From assembly GCF_004803405.1 (NCBI RefSeq), contig NZ_SSXI01000113.1:1-64000 (forward strand): DNA of 64,000 bases, given 5' to 3'. A model generated the notes under the pieces. The model worked only from the letters and a program-made list of their open reading frames with translations, was not told the origin of the DNA and made no database searches. A program made the translations under genes and the position numbers. How positions within the stretch are numbered: the stretch's first letter is position 1; each line of letters begins with the position of its first letter. This DNA is from Nocardioides sp. (GTDB lineage Bacteria; Actinomycetota; Actinomycetes; Propionibacteriales; Nocardioidaceae). Of the stretch, positions 8,937-17,103 are shown piece after piece.

Positions 8937-9598
8937 GCCGGCGGCGCCTGATCCCCCTATGGTGGACCGCGACGGTGCTCACACTCCTTGTCCTCGGGAC
9001 GCTCGTCGGCCTGGTGATGGCCCTCGTCGCCGACGGTGCCTTGGCGTGGTCCGGTGCGGCCGTGCTCGTCGCGTTCGCCTCCTTGCTGGTCGCGGCGATC
9101 CCCGCGCTCGTTCGACCGCGACGACGACGGGAGCCGGAGGTGGCCGCCGACGGCACCCGGGTCTTCCGTGCCCCGGTGCCCGTCGTGGCGGGACTGCTCG
9201 TCGCCTGGTCGATGCTCTTGGGCGTGGCGGCGCTGTGGGCCTACCTCGCGGTGACGGACTTCGACGCCCTCGAGTCGCCGGGCTTCGCCCTCGTGACGAT
9301 CGTCGGCGCACTCGCCTCGCTGCCCGACCTGGTCCGCCTGGTCACCGGCCGGCTGCACCGATGGACCCTCGAGCTGGGCCCGTCCTCGGTGTCCTACCGC
9401 GGCTACCGGACCGACGTCACGGTGCCCTGCCGCGACCTGCGCGGCGCCGCCATCCAGCGACGCAACCCCGCCGGGGTGAGGATCGACCTGCGCGCGGCGG
9501 CCGAGGACATCGTCGTGCCGATCACCGCCTTCGACGTCCCGGCCGAGCAGCTGGTCGAGGAGGTCCATCGCGCGCGCAAGGCGGCCTCGGGCCGCTGA
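8933..9598 (+). CDS. Four-helix membrane protein with C-terminal PH-like domain, last gene of cassette
   Basis: A 221-residue integral membrane protein. Two N-terminal helices (WWTATVLTLLVLGTLVGLV; AAVLVAFASLLVAAIPAL) are followed by an arginine-rich loop, two more helices (PVVAGLLVAWSMLLGVAALW; FALVTIVGALASLP), and a cytoplasmic C-terminal beta-rich domain (WTLELGPSSVSYRG ... DLRGAAIQRR) resembling a bacterial PH domain. The start is GTG 8933, overlapping the previous stop as GTGA; upstream in-frame codons belong to the preceding gene's DNA. Its place directly after a putative membrane-active effector makes an immunity role possible, but an unrelated membrane function is equally open. Confidence 0.6.
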   Translation: MSRRRLIPLWWTATVLTLLVLGTLVGLVMALVADGALAWSGAAVLVAFASLLVAAIPALVRPRRRREPEVAADGTRVFRAPVPVVAGLLVAWSMLLGVAALWAYLAVTDFDALESPGFALVTIVGALASLPDLVRLVTGRLHRWTLELGPSSVSYRGYRTDVTVPCRDLRGAAIQRRNPAGVRIDLRAAAEDIVVPITAFDVPAEQLVEEVHRARKAASGR

Positions 9599-9673
9599 CC
9601 CGAGGCCGGTTCGAGCGCCCCCGGTCAGCAGGATTCACGTGAGGCGTCCCGCCTTTGGAAGAATGGCCGGACC

Positions 9674-11548
9674 ATGCCCGCCACCCCTGCCCCGCAGCCC
9701 GGTCGTACCGACCCCGCGATCATCCGCAACTTCTGCATCATCGCGCACATCGACCACGGCAAGTCCACGCTCGCCGACCGGATGCTGCAGCTCACGGGCG
9801 TCGTCGGAGAGCGTGAGGCCAAGGCGCAGTACCTCGACCGGATGGACATCGAGCGAGAGCGCGGCATCACGATCAAGTCGCAGGCCGTTCGGATGCCGTG
9901 GACGGTCACTCCCGAGAACGCGGCGGGCGCCGAGCCGGGCACCTACATCCTCAACATGATCGACACCCCTGGCCACGTCGACTTCACCTACGAGGTGTCC
10001 CGGTCGCTGGAGGCCTGCGAGGCGGCGATCCTGCTGGTGGACGCGGCCCAGGGCATCGAGGCGCAGACGCTCGCCAACCTCTACCTGGCGATGGGTGCCG
10101 ACCTGCACATCATCCCGGTGCTCAACAAGATCGACCTGCCGTCGGCCAACATCGAGAAGTACGCCGCCGAGCTGGCCAACCTTGTCGGCTGCGAGCCCGA
10201 GGAGGTGCTCCTCACCTCCGCCAAGACCGGAGTGGGCGTCGAGGCGCTGCTCAACGAGATCGTGAAGCAGGTCCCGGCTCCGGTTGGTGACGCCGACGCG
10301 CCGGCGCGCGCTCTGATCTTCGACTCGGTCTACGACACCTACCGCGGAGTGGTCACCTACGTCCGGGTGGTCGACGGCTCGCTGAAGCACCGCGACCGGA
10401 TCAAGATGATGTCGACCGGCGCCGTGCACGAGATGCTCGAGGTCGGTGTGATCAGCCCGGAGCCGATGAAGGCGCTCGAGCTCGGGGTCGGCGAGACCGG
10501 GTACCTCATCACCGGCGTGAAGGACGTCCGCCAGTCCCGGGTCGGTGACACGGTCACCAGCCAGCACCACGGCGCGACCGAGCCGCTCGGCGGGTACGCC
10601 CATCCCAACCCGATGGTGTACGCCGGGCTCTACCCGATCGACGGCGACCAGTACCCCGAGCTCCGCGACGCGCTGGAGAAGCTCCAGCTCAACGACGCCT
10701 CGCTGACCTACGAGCCCGAGACGTCCGGTGCGCTCGGGTTCGGCTTCCGCTGCGGCTTCCTCGGCCTCCTGCACATGGAGATCACGCGTGAGCGGCTCGA
10801 GCGCGAGTTCAACCTCGACCTGATCTCCACCGCCCCCAACGTGGTCTACGAGGTGATCATGGAGGACGGCTCGGAGCTCACGGTGACCAACCCGAGTGAG
10901 TACCCCGACGGTAAGATCCGCGAGGTCCGCGAGCCGATCGTGTCCGCGACGATCCTCGCGCCCTCCGACTACATCGGCACGATCATGGAGCTGTGCCAGC
11001 AGAAACGAGGGACGCTGCTCGGCATGGACTACCTGTCCGAGGACCGCGTGGAGATGCGCTACACACTCCCGATGGGCGAGATCGCCTTCGACTTCTTCGA
11101 CCAGCTGAAGTCGAAGACCAAGGGCTACGCCTCGCTCAACTACGAGCGGTCCGGCGAGCAGGCCGGCGACCTGGTCAAGGTCGACATCCTGCTCCAGGGC
11201 GAGCCGGTGGACGCGTTCTCCGCGATCGTCCATCGTGAGGCCGCCTACTCGTACGGCGTGATGATGGCCTCGAAGCTCAAGGAGCTGATCCCGCGCCAGC
11301 AGTTCGAGGTGCCGATCCAGGCCGCCATCGGCGCCCGCGTGATCGCCCGCGAGAACATCCGTGCCATCCGCAAGGACGTGCTTGCCAAGTGCTACGGCGG
11401 TGACATCACCCGCAAGCGGAAGCTGCTCGAGAAGCAGAAGGAAGGCAAGAAGCGGATGAAGATGGTGGGCCGGGTCGAGGTGCCGCAGGAGGCCTTCGTC
11501 GCCGCGCTCTCCAGCACCGGCCCGCCGGGCGACAAGCCGAAGAAGTAG
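9674..11548 (+). CDS. lepA: Translation elongation factor 4 (LepA/EF4)
   Basis: Ribosome-associated GTPase that back-translocates or rescues stalled ribosomes. The 624-residue product shows the G1 motif AHIDHGKST at residues 24-32, G3 DTPGHVD, G4 NKID, the EF-G-like domains II, III and V, and the LepA-specific C-terminal domain with [31 protein letters not shown] split across its end. Length is normal (about 600 plus a short N-terminal extension). ATG 9674 gives a normal N terminus ahead of the G domain. The downstream kinase-like frame begins immediately after the TAG stop. Confidence 0.97.
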   Translation: MPATPAPQPGRTDPAIIRNFCIIAHIDHGKSTLADRMLQLTGVVGEREAKAQYLDRMDIERERGITIKSQAVRMPWTVTPENAAGAEPGTYILNMIDTPGHVDFTYEVSRSLEACEAAILLVDAAQGIEAQTLANLYLAMGADLHIIPVLNKIDLPSANIEKYAAELANLVGCEPEEVLLTSAKTGVGVEALLNEIVKQVPAPVGDADAPARALIFDSVYDTYRGVVTYVRVVDGSLKHRDRIKMMSTGAVHEMLEVGVISPEPMKALELGVGETGYLITGVKDVRQSRVGDTVTSQHHGATEPLGGYAHPNPMVYAGLYPIDGDQYPELRDALEKLQLNDASLTYEPETSGALGFGFRCGFLGLLHMEITRERLEREFNLDLISTAPNVVYEVIMEDGSELTVTNPSEYPDGKIREVREPIVSATILAPSDYIGTIMELCQQKRGTLLGMDYLSEDRVEMRYTLPMGEIAFDFFDQLKSKTKGYASLNYERSGEQAGDLVKVDILLQGEPVDAFSAIVHREAAYSYGVMMASKLKELIPRQQFEVPIQAAIGARVIARENIRAIRKDVLAKCYGGDITRKRKLLEKQKEGKKRMKMVGRVEVPQEAFVAALSSTGPPGDKPKK

Positions 11549-11738
11549 CACCGTTCGCGTCCCGGCCGAGCTCGACCGTCAGCGCCACCTCGGCCCGGAG
11601 TGGGCCCGGTGGCTCGATCGGCTCCCGGCGATCCTCGACGAGCTGCTCGAGGCCTGGGAGCTCACGGTCGAGGACGAGGCTTGGCACGGCTTCTGCTCGC
11701 TCGTCCTGCCCGTCGTCACTGCGCGCGAGGACCGGGCG

Positions 11739-12482
11739 GTGCTGAAGATCGGGCTCCCGGACGACGAGTCCGAGCACGAGCACCTCGTCCTGCAGCGCTG
11801 GCGCGGCAGGGGAGCGGTGCGGCTGCTGCGCAGCGACCCGTCCCGGCGTGCCGTGCTGCTCGAGCGGCTCGACCGTCACGACCTCTCCGATCACTGGGAC
11901 GTCGAGGCCTGTGAGATCGTGGCCGGCCTCTACCGCATCCTGCACGTGCCGGTGATGCCGCAGCTCCGCACGCAGGCGTCGTACGTCGCCCGGTGGGCCG
12001 CCGCGCTGGCCGCGGACGCGAAGACCGTGCCGGTGCCACGTCGGATGGTCGACCAGGCGCTCGCGCTGGCGCGCGACCTGTGCGCCGAGCCGGCCACGGC
12101 GGTGATCCACGGTGACCTCCACTACGGCAACGTCCTCCTGGGGGAGCGCGGCGGGGAGGAGCGGTGGCTGGCCATCGACCCCAAGCCGACGAACGGCGAC
12201 CCGCACTACGAGCTCCTGCCGATGCTCGGCAACCGGTTCGAGGACTACACCGGGCCGGGCACGACCGGGTCGGCGCGCGACGGGATCCGTCGGCGGTTCC
12301 ACACCCTCCTCGATGCCGCGGACCTCGACGAGGGACGAGCGCGGGGCTGGGTGATCGTGCGCAGCATCCTCCGCGCTCACTGGGTGCACGGGGCCGCGGT
12401 CGGCGCGGGGCGCGAGCCGACCGCCCGGGAGCAGGACCACATCACCCGGTGCATCATGATCGCCAAGGCGGTCCAGGACTGA
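11739..12482 (+). CDS. Streptomycin 6-kinase-like (APH(6)) family protein; usual start codon missing
   Basis: Kinase of the APH fold: the catalytic loop AVIHGDLHYGNVLLG and metal segment LAIDPKPTNGDPHYE are intact, and the N-lobe reads AVLKIGLPDDESEHEHL, as in the APH(6)/hydroxyurea-type streptomycin 6-kinase family. Family-like sequence continues in frame upstream of GTG 11739 to about 11550 (TVRVPAELDRQRHLGPEW, then LPAILDELLEAWEL), yet no ATG, GTG or TTG occurs in that stretch back to the in-frame stop TGA at 11457. Either a non-standard start is used, a start was lost by mutation, or only the shortened 247-residue form from 11739 is made. It lies directly behind lepA. Substrate unknown. 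Confidence 0.65.
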   Translation: MLKIGLPDDESEHEHLVLQRWRGRGAVRLLRSDPSRRAVLLERLDRHDLSDHWDVEACEIVAGLYRILHVPVMPQLRTQASYVARWAAALAADAKTVPVPRRMVDQALALARDLCAEPATAVIHGDLHYGNVLLGERGGEERWLAIDPKPTNGDPHYELLPMLGNRFEDYTGPGTTGSARDGIRRRFHTLLDAADLDEGRARGWVIVRSILRAHWVHGAAVGAGREPTAREQDHITRCIMIAKAVQD

Positions 12483-12512
12483 ACTGCGACGCTCCTCCGA
12501 AGGTCGCTCATG

Positions 12513-12541
12513 TCAGGGGTCCTGCTACCGCGCACCCCTGA
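12513..12541 (+). terminator. Hairpin after the kinase-like gene, possible terminator
   Basis: Perfect 8-bp arms TCAGGGGT and ACCCCTGA with a 13-nt loop, 30 nt after the stop codon. There is no T-run behind it, so it would be a weak or Rho-assisted terminator. Confidence 0.4.
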
Positions 12542-12548
12542 AGTGATC

Positions 12549-12569
12549 TAGGTTACTGCTCAGTCAGTA
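12549..12569 (+). promoter_or_regulatory. Promoter -10 with overlapping palindromic operator for the acyl-CoA ligase
   Basis: TAGGTT at 12549-12554 is a good -10 element about 46 nt before the ATG at 12601. It overlaps the palindrome TACTG-N6-CAGTA at 12554-12569, which also contains the inner palindrome ACTG-CT-CAGT. A repressor bound here would block the transcription start. The arrangement suits a TetR-type regulator of fatty-acid metabolism, but none is encoded nearby. Confidence 0.5.
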
Positions 12570-12600
12570 GTCGGTCTCGGGACGAGCATGCAGGAGCGTC

Positions 12601-14424
12601 ATGCCCATCAATCACGACACGAGTTTCCTCGACCACATGCCGCAGAACTGCGCTGTGCAGTTCCTCGACAGGGTCGAGTCCAGTCCGGACCGTGAGGCCT
12701 TCCGGTTCCCCCGGGGGGAGGCCTGGGAGTCGGTCACCTGGCGACAGGCCGGAGACCGGGTGCGGCGTCTGGCAGCGGGCCTGATGGCCCTCGGTCTCGA
12801 GTCCGAGCAGCGGGTCGGCATCGCCGCGTCCACGCGCTACGAGTGGATCCTCGCCGATCTCGCGATCATGTGCGCAGGTGGCGCGACCACGACCGTCTAC
12901 CCGACCACCGGGGGCGACGACACCGCGTACATCCTGGGCGACTCCGAGAGCCGCTTCGTCTTCGCCGAGGACGAGTCCCAGCTCGCCAAGCTGCGCGACC
13001 ACCGCGAGGAGCTCCACGGGATCGCCAAGGTGATCACGTTCGACGACACGCTGGCGGACGGGGAGTGGGTGATCTCCCTCGAGCAGCTGGCCGAGCTGGG
13101 CGACGGCTACCTCACCGAGCACCCGGACGCCATCGAGCAGGTCACCAAGGACATCCAGCCCGACCAGCTCGCGACACTGATCTACACCTCCGGGACCACC
13201 GGCAAGCCGAAGGGCGTGCGCCTGCTCCACCGCGCCTGGGTGTTCGAGGGCGAGGCGATCAAGGCGCAGGACATCCTCCACGAGGACGATCTCCAGTTCC
13301 TCTGGCTGCCGATGGCCCACTCGTTCGGCAAGGTGCTGCTCTCCACCCAGCTCGCCTGCGGCTTCGCGACCGCCATCGACGGACGCGTCGACAAGATCGT
13401 CGAGAACCTCGGCATCGTGAAGCCCACGTTCATGGGCGCCGCGCCGCGCATCTTCGAGAAGGCGCACGCCCGGATCGTCACCATGCAGGCCTCGGAGGGT
13501 GGCGCGAAGGAGAAGATCTTCAAGAAGGCGTTCGAGGTCGGCGTCAAGGTCGACCGGCTGCAGCGTGAGGGCAGGTCGGTTCCGCTGCTGCTCAAGCTCC
13601 AGCACGGCCTCTTCGACAAGCTGGTCTTCAGCAAGGTGCGGGAGCGCTTCGGTGGCCGGGTGAAGTTCTTCATCTCGGGGTCGGCCGCGCTGAACGCCGA
13701 GATCGCGGAGTGGTTCCACGCCGCCGGCATCCTCATCCTGGAGGGCTACGGCATGACCGAGAACGCCGCCGGCGCCACGGTCGGGCACCCGCAGGACTAC
13801 AAGATCGGCACCGTCGGCCACGCGTTCCCAGGCACCGAGGTGCGGATCGGCGAGAACGACGAGGTCCAGCTCAAGGGCCCGCATGTCATGGCGGGCTACC
13901 ACAACCTTCCCGACGCGACCGCCGAGGCGTTCACCGAGGACGGCTGGCTGCGGACCGGTGACAAGGGTGCGATCGACGAGGACGGCTTCCTCCACATCAC
14001 CGGTCGCATCAAGGAGCTCTTCAAGACCTCGGGCGGCAAGTACATCGCCCCGCCCGCCGTCGAGGCGAAGTTCAAGGCGATCTGCCCCTACGTCAGCCAG
14101 TTCATGGTCTTCGGCGCCGAGCGCAACTTCGTCTCCGCACTGATCACCCTCGATCCCGACGCTCTCGCCGCCTGGGCGGCGGAGAACGGGATGGAGGGGG
14201 CGTCGTACACCGAGCTGGTCCGTTCGGAGAAGGTCAAGGCGATGGTCGGCGAGTACGTCGACGAGCTCAACCAGCAGCTCAACCGCTGGGAGACCGTGAA
14301 GAAGTGGGAGCTGCTCGACCACGACCTCACCATCGAGTCCGGCGAGCTCACGCCGTCGCTGAAGGTGAAGCGCAACGTCGTGGAGGCCAACAACAAGGAC
14401 CTGATCGACGGCTTCTACTCCTAG
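12601..14424 (+). CDS. Long-chain fatty-acid-CoA ligase (FadD15-like)
   Basis: Activates long-chain fatty acids to acyl-CoA through an acyl-AMP intermediate. The 607-residue product has all the expected adenylation motifs: YTSGTTGKPKGVR (ATP loop), GYGMTENAAGA, TGDKGAIDEDG with ITGRIKELFKTSGGK, and the C-terminal lysine motif LTPSLKVKRNVV. Length and motif variants fit the FadD15/long-chain ACS group. ATG 12601 has an AGGAG ribosome-binding site. It is transcribed alone between hairpins, with its own promoter and palindromic operator. The exact chain-length preference cannot be read from the sequence. Confidence 0.9.
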   Translation: MPINHDTSFLDHMPQNCAVQFLDRVESSPDREAFRFPRGEAWESVTWRQAGDRVRRLAAGLMALGLESEQRVGIAASTRYEWILADLAIMCAGGATTTVYPTTGGDDTAYILGDSESRFVFAEDESQLAKLRDHREELHGIAKVITFDDTLADGEWVISLEQLAELGDGYLTEHPDAIEQVTKDIQPDQLATLIYTSGTTGKPKGVRLLHRAWVFEGEAIKAQDILHEDDLQFLWLPMAHSFGKVLLSTQLACGFATAIDGRVDKIVENLGIVKPTFMGAAPRIFEKAHARIVTMQASEGGAKEKIFKKAFEVGVKVDRLQREGRSVPLLLKLQHGLFDKLVFSKVRERFGGRVKFFISGSAALNAEIAEWFHAAGILILEGYGMTENAAGATVGHPQDYKIGTVGHAFPGTEVRIGENDEVQLKGPHVMAGYHNLPDATAEAFTEDGWLRTGDKGAIDEDGFLHITGRIKELFKTSGGKYIAPPAVEAKFKAICPYVSQFMVFGAERNFVSALITLDPDALAAWAAENGMEGASYTELVRSEKVKAMVGEYVDELNQQLNRWETVKKWELLDHDLTIESGELTPSLKVKRNVVEANNKDLIDGFYS

Positions 14425-14498
14425 GGAGCCTGGCCGAGTCTTGGGCAGTCACAGGACGCTCACAGGGGACGCACAGATCGCCCGGGTTGGCTGGCGAC

Positions 14499-15383
14499 AT
14501 GAGCGAAACTGAAGAGCACGACCTCGGCCTCTCCCACGACCTGCCGCGCTTGATGGCACGGCGCGGGCTGCTCGGACTCGGTGTCGGCCTGGGCGTCGCG
14601 GCCGTCGCCGGCTGCAGCGCCCAGGACGCTGCGACGACAGACAGCTCCAGCGCCACGTCGACCCAGCCCGCGGGCGCACCCCCGTCCGACGGAGGGATGG
14701 GCGCACCCCCGCCTGACGGCGGGATGGGCGGCGAGTCCGGCGTCGAGGTCGCCGACGGGGAGATCCCCGAGGAGACCGCCGGTCCCTATCCGGGCGACGG
14801 CAGCAACGGGCCGAACGTGCTGTCGGAGTCGGGGGTGGTCCGCAGCGACATCACCACGAGCTTCGGCTCGGCGTCCGGAGTCGCCGAGGGCGTGCCCCTG
14901 ACCGTGACGCTGACGGTGCTCGACCTCAACGGTGAGAACGTGCAGCCGATGGCAGGCGCCGCGGTGTACCTCTGGCACTGCGACCGGGAGGGCCGCTACT
15001 CGCTCTACGACGACGGCGTGACCGAGGAGAACTACCTGCGCGGTGTCCAGGAGACCGACGCCGACGGGCGGCTGACCTTCACCACGATCTTCCCGGGCTG
15101 CTACACCGGCCGCTGGCCGCACATGCACTTCGAGGTCTACGAGACCCTGGCCAAGGCGACCAGCGCCGAGAACAAGCTGCGGACCTCGCAGCTGGCACTG
15201 CCTCAGGACGTCTGTGACGAGGTCTACGGCAGCGCCGAGGGCTACGACGCCAGTGTCGGGAACCTGTCGCAGCTGTCGATCGACAGCGACAACGTCTTCA
15301 GCGACGGCTATTCGCTGCAGATGGCGAAGGTGACCGGATCGGTCGAGGACGGGTTCACCGCGACGCTCAACGTGCCGATCTGA
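14499..15383 (+). CDS. Intradiol ring-cleavage dioxygenase-like lipoprotein
   Basis: A 294-residue predicted lipoprotein of the intradiol dioxygenase fold (protocatechuate/catechol dioxygenase family, non-haem Fe(III)). The N terminus carries an RR-containing signal (MARRGLLGLGVGLGVAAVAGC) ending in a lipobox cysteine, followed by a Ser/Pro/Gly linker with a repeated GAPPPDGGMG-like unit. The catalytic fold shows AAVYLWHCDREGRYSLYD and GCYTGRWPHMHFEVY, which supply the expected two Tyr and two His iron ligands. ATG 14499 is the start; the frame is open upstream inside the previous gene's end. It is a single gene, so a role in extracellular aromatic modification is inference. Confidence 0.8.
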   Translation: MSETEEHDLGLSHDLPRLMARRGLLGLGVGLGVAAVAGCSAQDAATTDSSSATSTQPAGAPPSDGGMGAPPPDGGMGGESGVEVADGEIPEETAGPYPGDGSNGPNVLSESGVVRSDITTSFGSASGVAEGVPLTVTLTVLDLNGENVQPMAGAAVYLWHCDREGRYSLYDDGVTEENYLRGVQETDADGRLTFTTIFPGCYTGRWPHMHFEVYETLAKATSAENKLRTSQLALPQDVCDEVYGSAEGYDASVGNLSQLSIDSDNVFSDGYSLQMAKVTGSVEDGFTATLNVPI

Positions 15384-15395
15384 GCAGGGCTCTGA

Positions 15396-15401
15396 GAGAC
15401 T
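15396..15401 (+). promoter_or_regulatory. Probable leaderless -10 element of hemW (GAGACT)
   Basis: GAGACT lies 6 nt before GTG 15408 with no ribosome-binding site between them. Confidence 0.4.
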
Positions 15402-15407
15402 GGGCGG

Positions 15408-16613
15408 GTGCCGTCCGCGCTGCCCGAGGGCGATCCCGTCCCCACCGACGGCTCCTTGCCGGAGTCGGCGCTTGCGCAGCTCGGACGTCGCCGCCTGGGC
15501 TTCTACGTGCACGTGCCGTTCTGCCGGGTGCGCTGTGGCTACTGCGACTTCAACACCTACACCGCCGAGGAGCTGGGACCCGGAGTCTCACGGTCGTCCT
15601 ACGCCGACCAGGTCGTCGCCGAGGTACGACGCTCGCGGCTCGTGCTGGGCACCGCGGACCTCCCGGTGGCGACGGTCTTCCTCGGCGGCGGGACGCCGAC
15701 CCTGCTCGACCCGGCCGACCTCGGCCGGATGGTCACCGCGATCGACCAGGAGTTCGGGCTGGCCCCGGACGTCGAGGTGACGACGGAGGCCAACCCCGAC
15801 TCGGTGGACCGCGACCGGCTCGAGCGGCTGAGGGAGGCGGGCTTCAACCGGATCTCCTTCGGCATGCAGTCGGCCGTGCCGCACGTGTTGGCCGTGCTCG
15901 ACCGCACGCATGACCCGGAGCGTGTCCCCACGGTGGTGGAGGCCGCGCGACAGGCCGGCTTCGACCAGGTCAGCCTCGACCTGATCTACGGCACGCCGGG
16001 GGAGAGCGGCGAGGACTGGGCGGCGACCCTGGACGCCGCGCTCGCCTGCGAGCCCGACCACGTCTCGGCCTACTCCCTGATCGTGGAGGAGGGGACGGCG
16101 CTCGCCCGGCGGGTGCGCCGAGGTGAGCTGCCGATGCCGGACGACGATGACCTGGCCGACAAGTACGTCCAGGCCGACGAGCAGCTCAGCGCGGTCGGCC
16201 TGGACTGGTACGAGGTGTCGAACTGGGCGCGCGACGACGCGGCTCGCTGCCGCCACAACCTGGGCTACTGGACCGGGGCGGACTGGTGGGGCGTCGGGCC
16301 CGGTGCCCACTCCCACGTCGGGGGAGTGCGCTGGTGGAACGTCAAGCACCCCGTCGCCTACGCGGCACGCCTCGCCGAGAACCTCAGCCCCGCCCAGGCG
16401 CGGGAGGTGCTCGACGACGAGACCCGGCGGCTCGAGCGGGTGCTGCTCGAGGTCCGGCTCCGTGACGGGCTCGATGTCGACGTACTCCCGGTGCCGGAGG
16501 TGCTCCCCTCCCTTGCCGCCGCCGGCCTGGTCGAGGACCGGGCCGACCGGGTCGTGCTGACCCGTCGTGGCCGGCTGCTCGCCGACGGCGTGGTGCGATC
16601 CCTGCTCGGGTGA
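15408..16613 (+). CDS. hemW: HemW-family radical SAM protein (haem chaperone / HemN-like)
   Basis: Radical SAM protein that binds and transfers haem; often mislabelled as oxygen-independent coproporphyrinogen oxidase. The 401-residue product has the iron-sulfur motif CRVRCGYCDF near residue 37, the ATFLGGGTPTLL segment, EANPDSVDRDRLERLREAGF, and the C-terminal HemN domain (SNWARDDAARCRHNLGYW). The HemN-specific extra cysteine is absent (CxxxCxYC only), which favours HemW. It follows the lepA region, as in most actinobacteria, ahead of hrcA-dnaJ. The start GTG appears leaderless. Confidence 0.9.
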   Translation: MPSALPEGDPVPTDGSLPESALAQLGRRRLGFYVHVPFCRVRCGYCDFNTYTAEELGPGVSRSSYADQVVAEVRRSRLVLGTADLPVATVFLGGGTPTLLDPADLGRMVTAIDQEFGLAPDVEVTTEANPDSVDRDRLERLREAGFNRISFGMQSAVPHVLAVLDRTHDPERVPTVVEAARQAGFDQVSLDLIYGTPGESGEDWAATLDAALACEPDHVSAYSLIVEEGTALARRVRRGELPMPDDDDLADKYVQADEQLSAVGLDWYEVSNWARDDAARCRHNLGYWTGADWWGVGPGAHSHVGGVRWWNVKHPVAYAARLAENLSPAQAREVLDDETRRLERVLLEVRLRDGLDVDVLPVPEVLPSLAAAGLVEDRADRVVLTRRGRLLADGVVRSLLG

Positions 16614-16626
16614 CGGCGACGTGCCC

Positions 16627-16632
16627 TACGCT
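16627..16632 (+). promoter_or_regulatory. Probable leaderless -10 element (TACGCT) of the TM2 gene
   Basis: TACGCT lies 7 nt before ATG 16640; there is no ribosome-binding site in between. Confidence 0.45.
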
Positions 16633-16639
16633 CGCCGGC

Positions 16640-17077
16640 ATGGGTGAGACGTACCCGCCGCCGCAGGAGCCGGACCCGGCGACGCCGTACCAGCCGTACC
16701 AGCCGCCGCAGCGCGTGCCGCAGACGGAGGACCGCCTGCCCGGTTGGTCCGGGGCCTACGCGGTGCCGGGTCCGTACCCGATCGGCTACGGCACCGACCC
16801 GGTGACCGGTCGGCCGCTCTCGGACAAGACCAAGGTCGCCGCGGGCCTGCTGAACCTGCTCCTGCCGTTCGTCGGCATCTGTGGTGTCGGGCGTCTCTAC
16901 CAGGGACGGGTCGCGATCGGGCTGACCCAGCTGCTCGGTGCCGTGGTGAGCGCGCTGCTCGTGTGCGTGCTGATCGGGTTCTTCACCTACCCGATCTTCT
17001 GGGTCTGGTCGGTGCTGGACGGGATCGTGATCCTCGCCGGTCGCCCCACCGACGCGCAGGGCCGCCTGCTGCGCTGA
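16640..17077 (+). CDS. TM2 domain-containing membrane protein
   Basis: A 145-residue protein with a Pro/Tyr/Gln-rich N-terminal cytoplasmic tail (residues 1-60, YQPYQPPQRV type), then a TM2 domain: VAAGLLNLLLPFVGICGVGRLYQGRVAIGL and a second helix ending in IFWVWSVLDGIVIL. The conserved G-x-G-R-x-Y-x-G turn and the closing W-x-x-D-G are present. Function of bacterial TM2 proteins is unknown. ATG 16640 follows a leaderless-type -10; the frame is open a little further upstream without a better start. It is convergent with the DUF3097 gene 26 nt away. Confidence 0.75.
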   Translation: MGETYPPPQEPDPATPYQPYQPPQRVPQTEDRLPGWSGAYAVPGPYPIGYGTDPVTGRPLSDKTKVAAGLLNLLLPFVGICGVGRLYQGRVAIGLTQLLGAVVSALLVCVLIGFFTYPIFWVWSVLDGIVILAGRPTDAQGRLLR

Positions 17078-17103
17078 CGGTCGTCGGTGCTCGACCGGGA
17101 CGG

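Noticed and set aside
9635-11551. Minus-strand frame of 638 codons opposite lepA
   Set aside because: Mirror of the lepA codon pattern with no independent features.
15408-16613. Oxygen-independent coproporphyrinogen III oxidase (HemN)
   Set aside because: The iron-sulfur motif has only the three radical-SAM cysteines and the layout is that of HemW.
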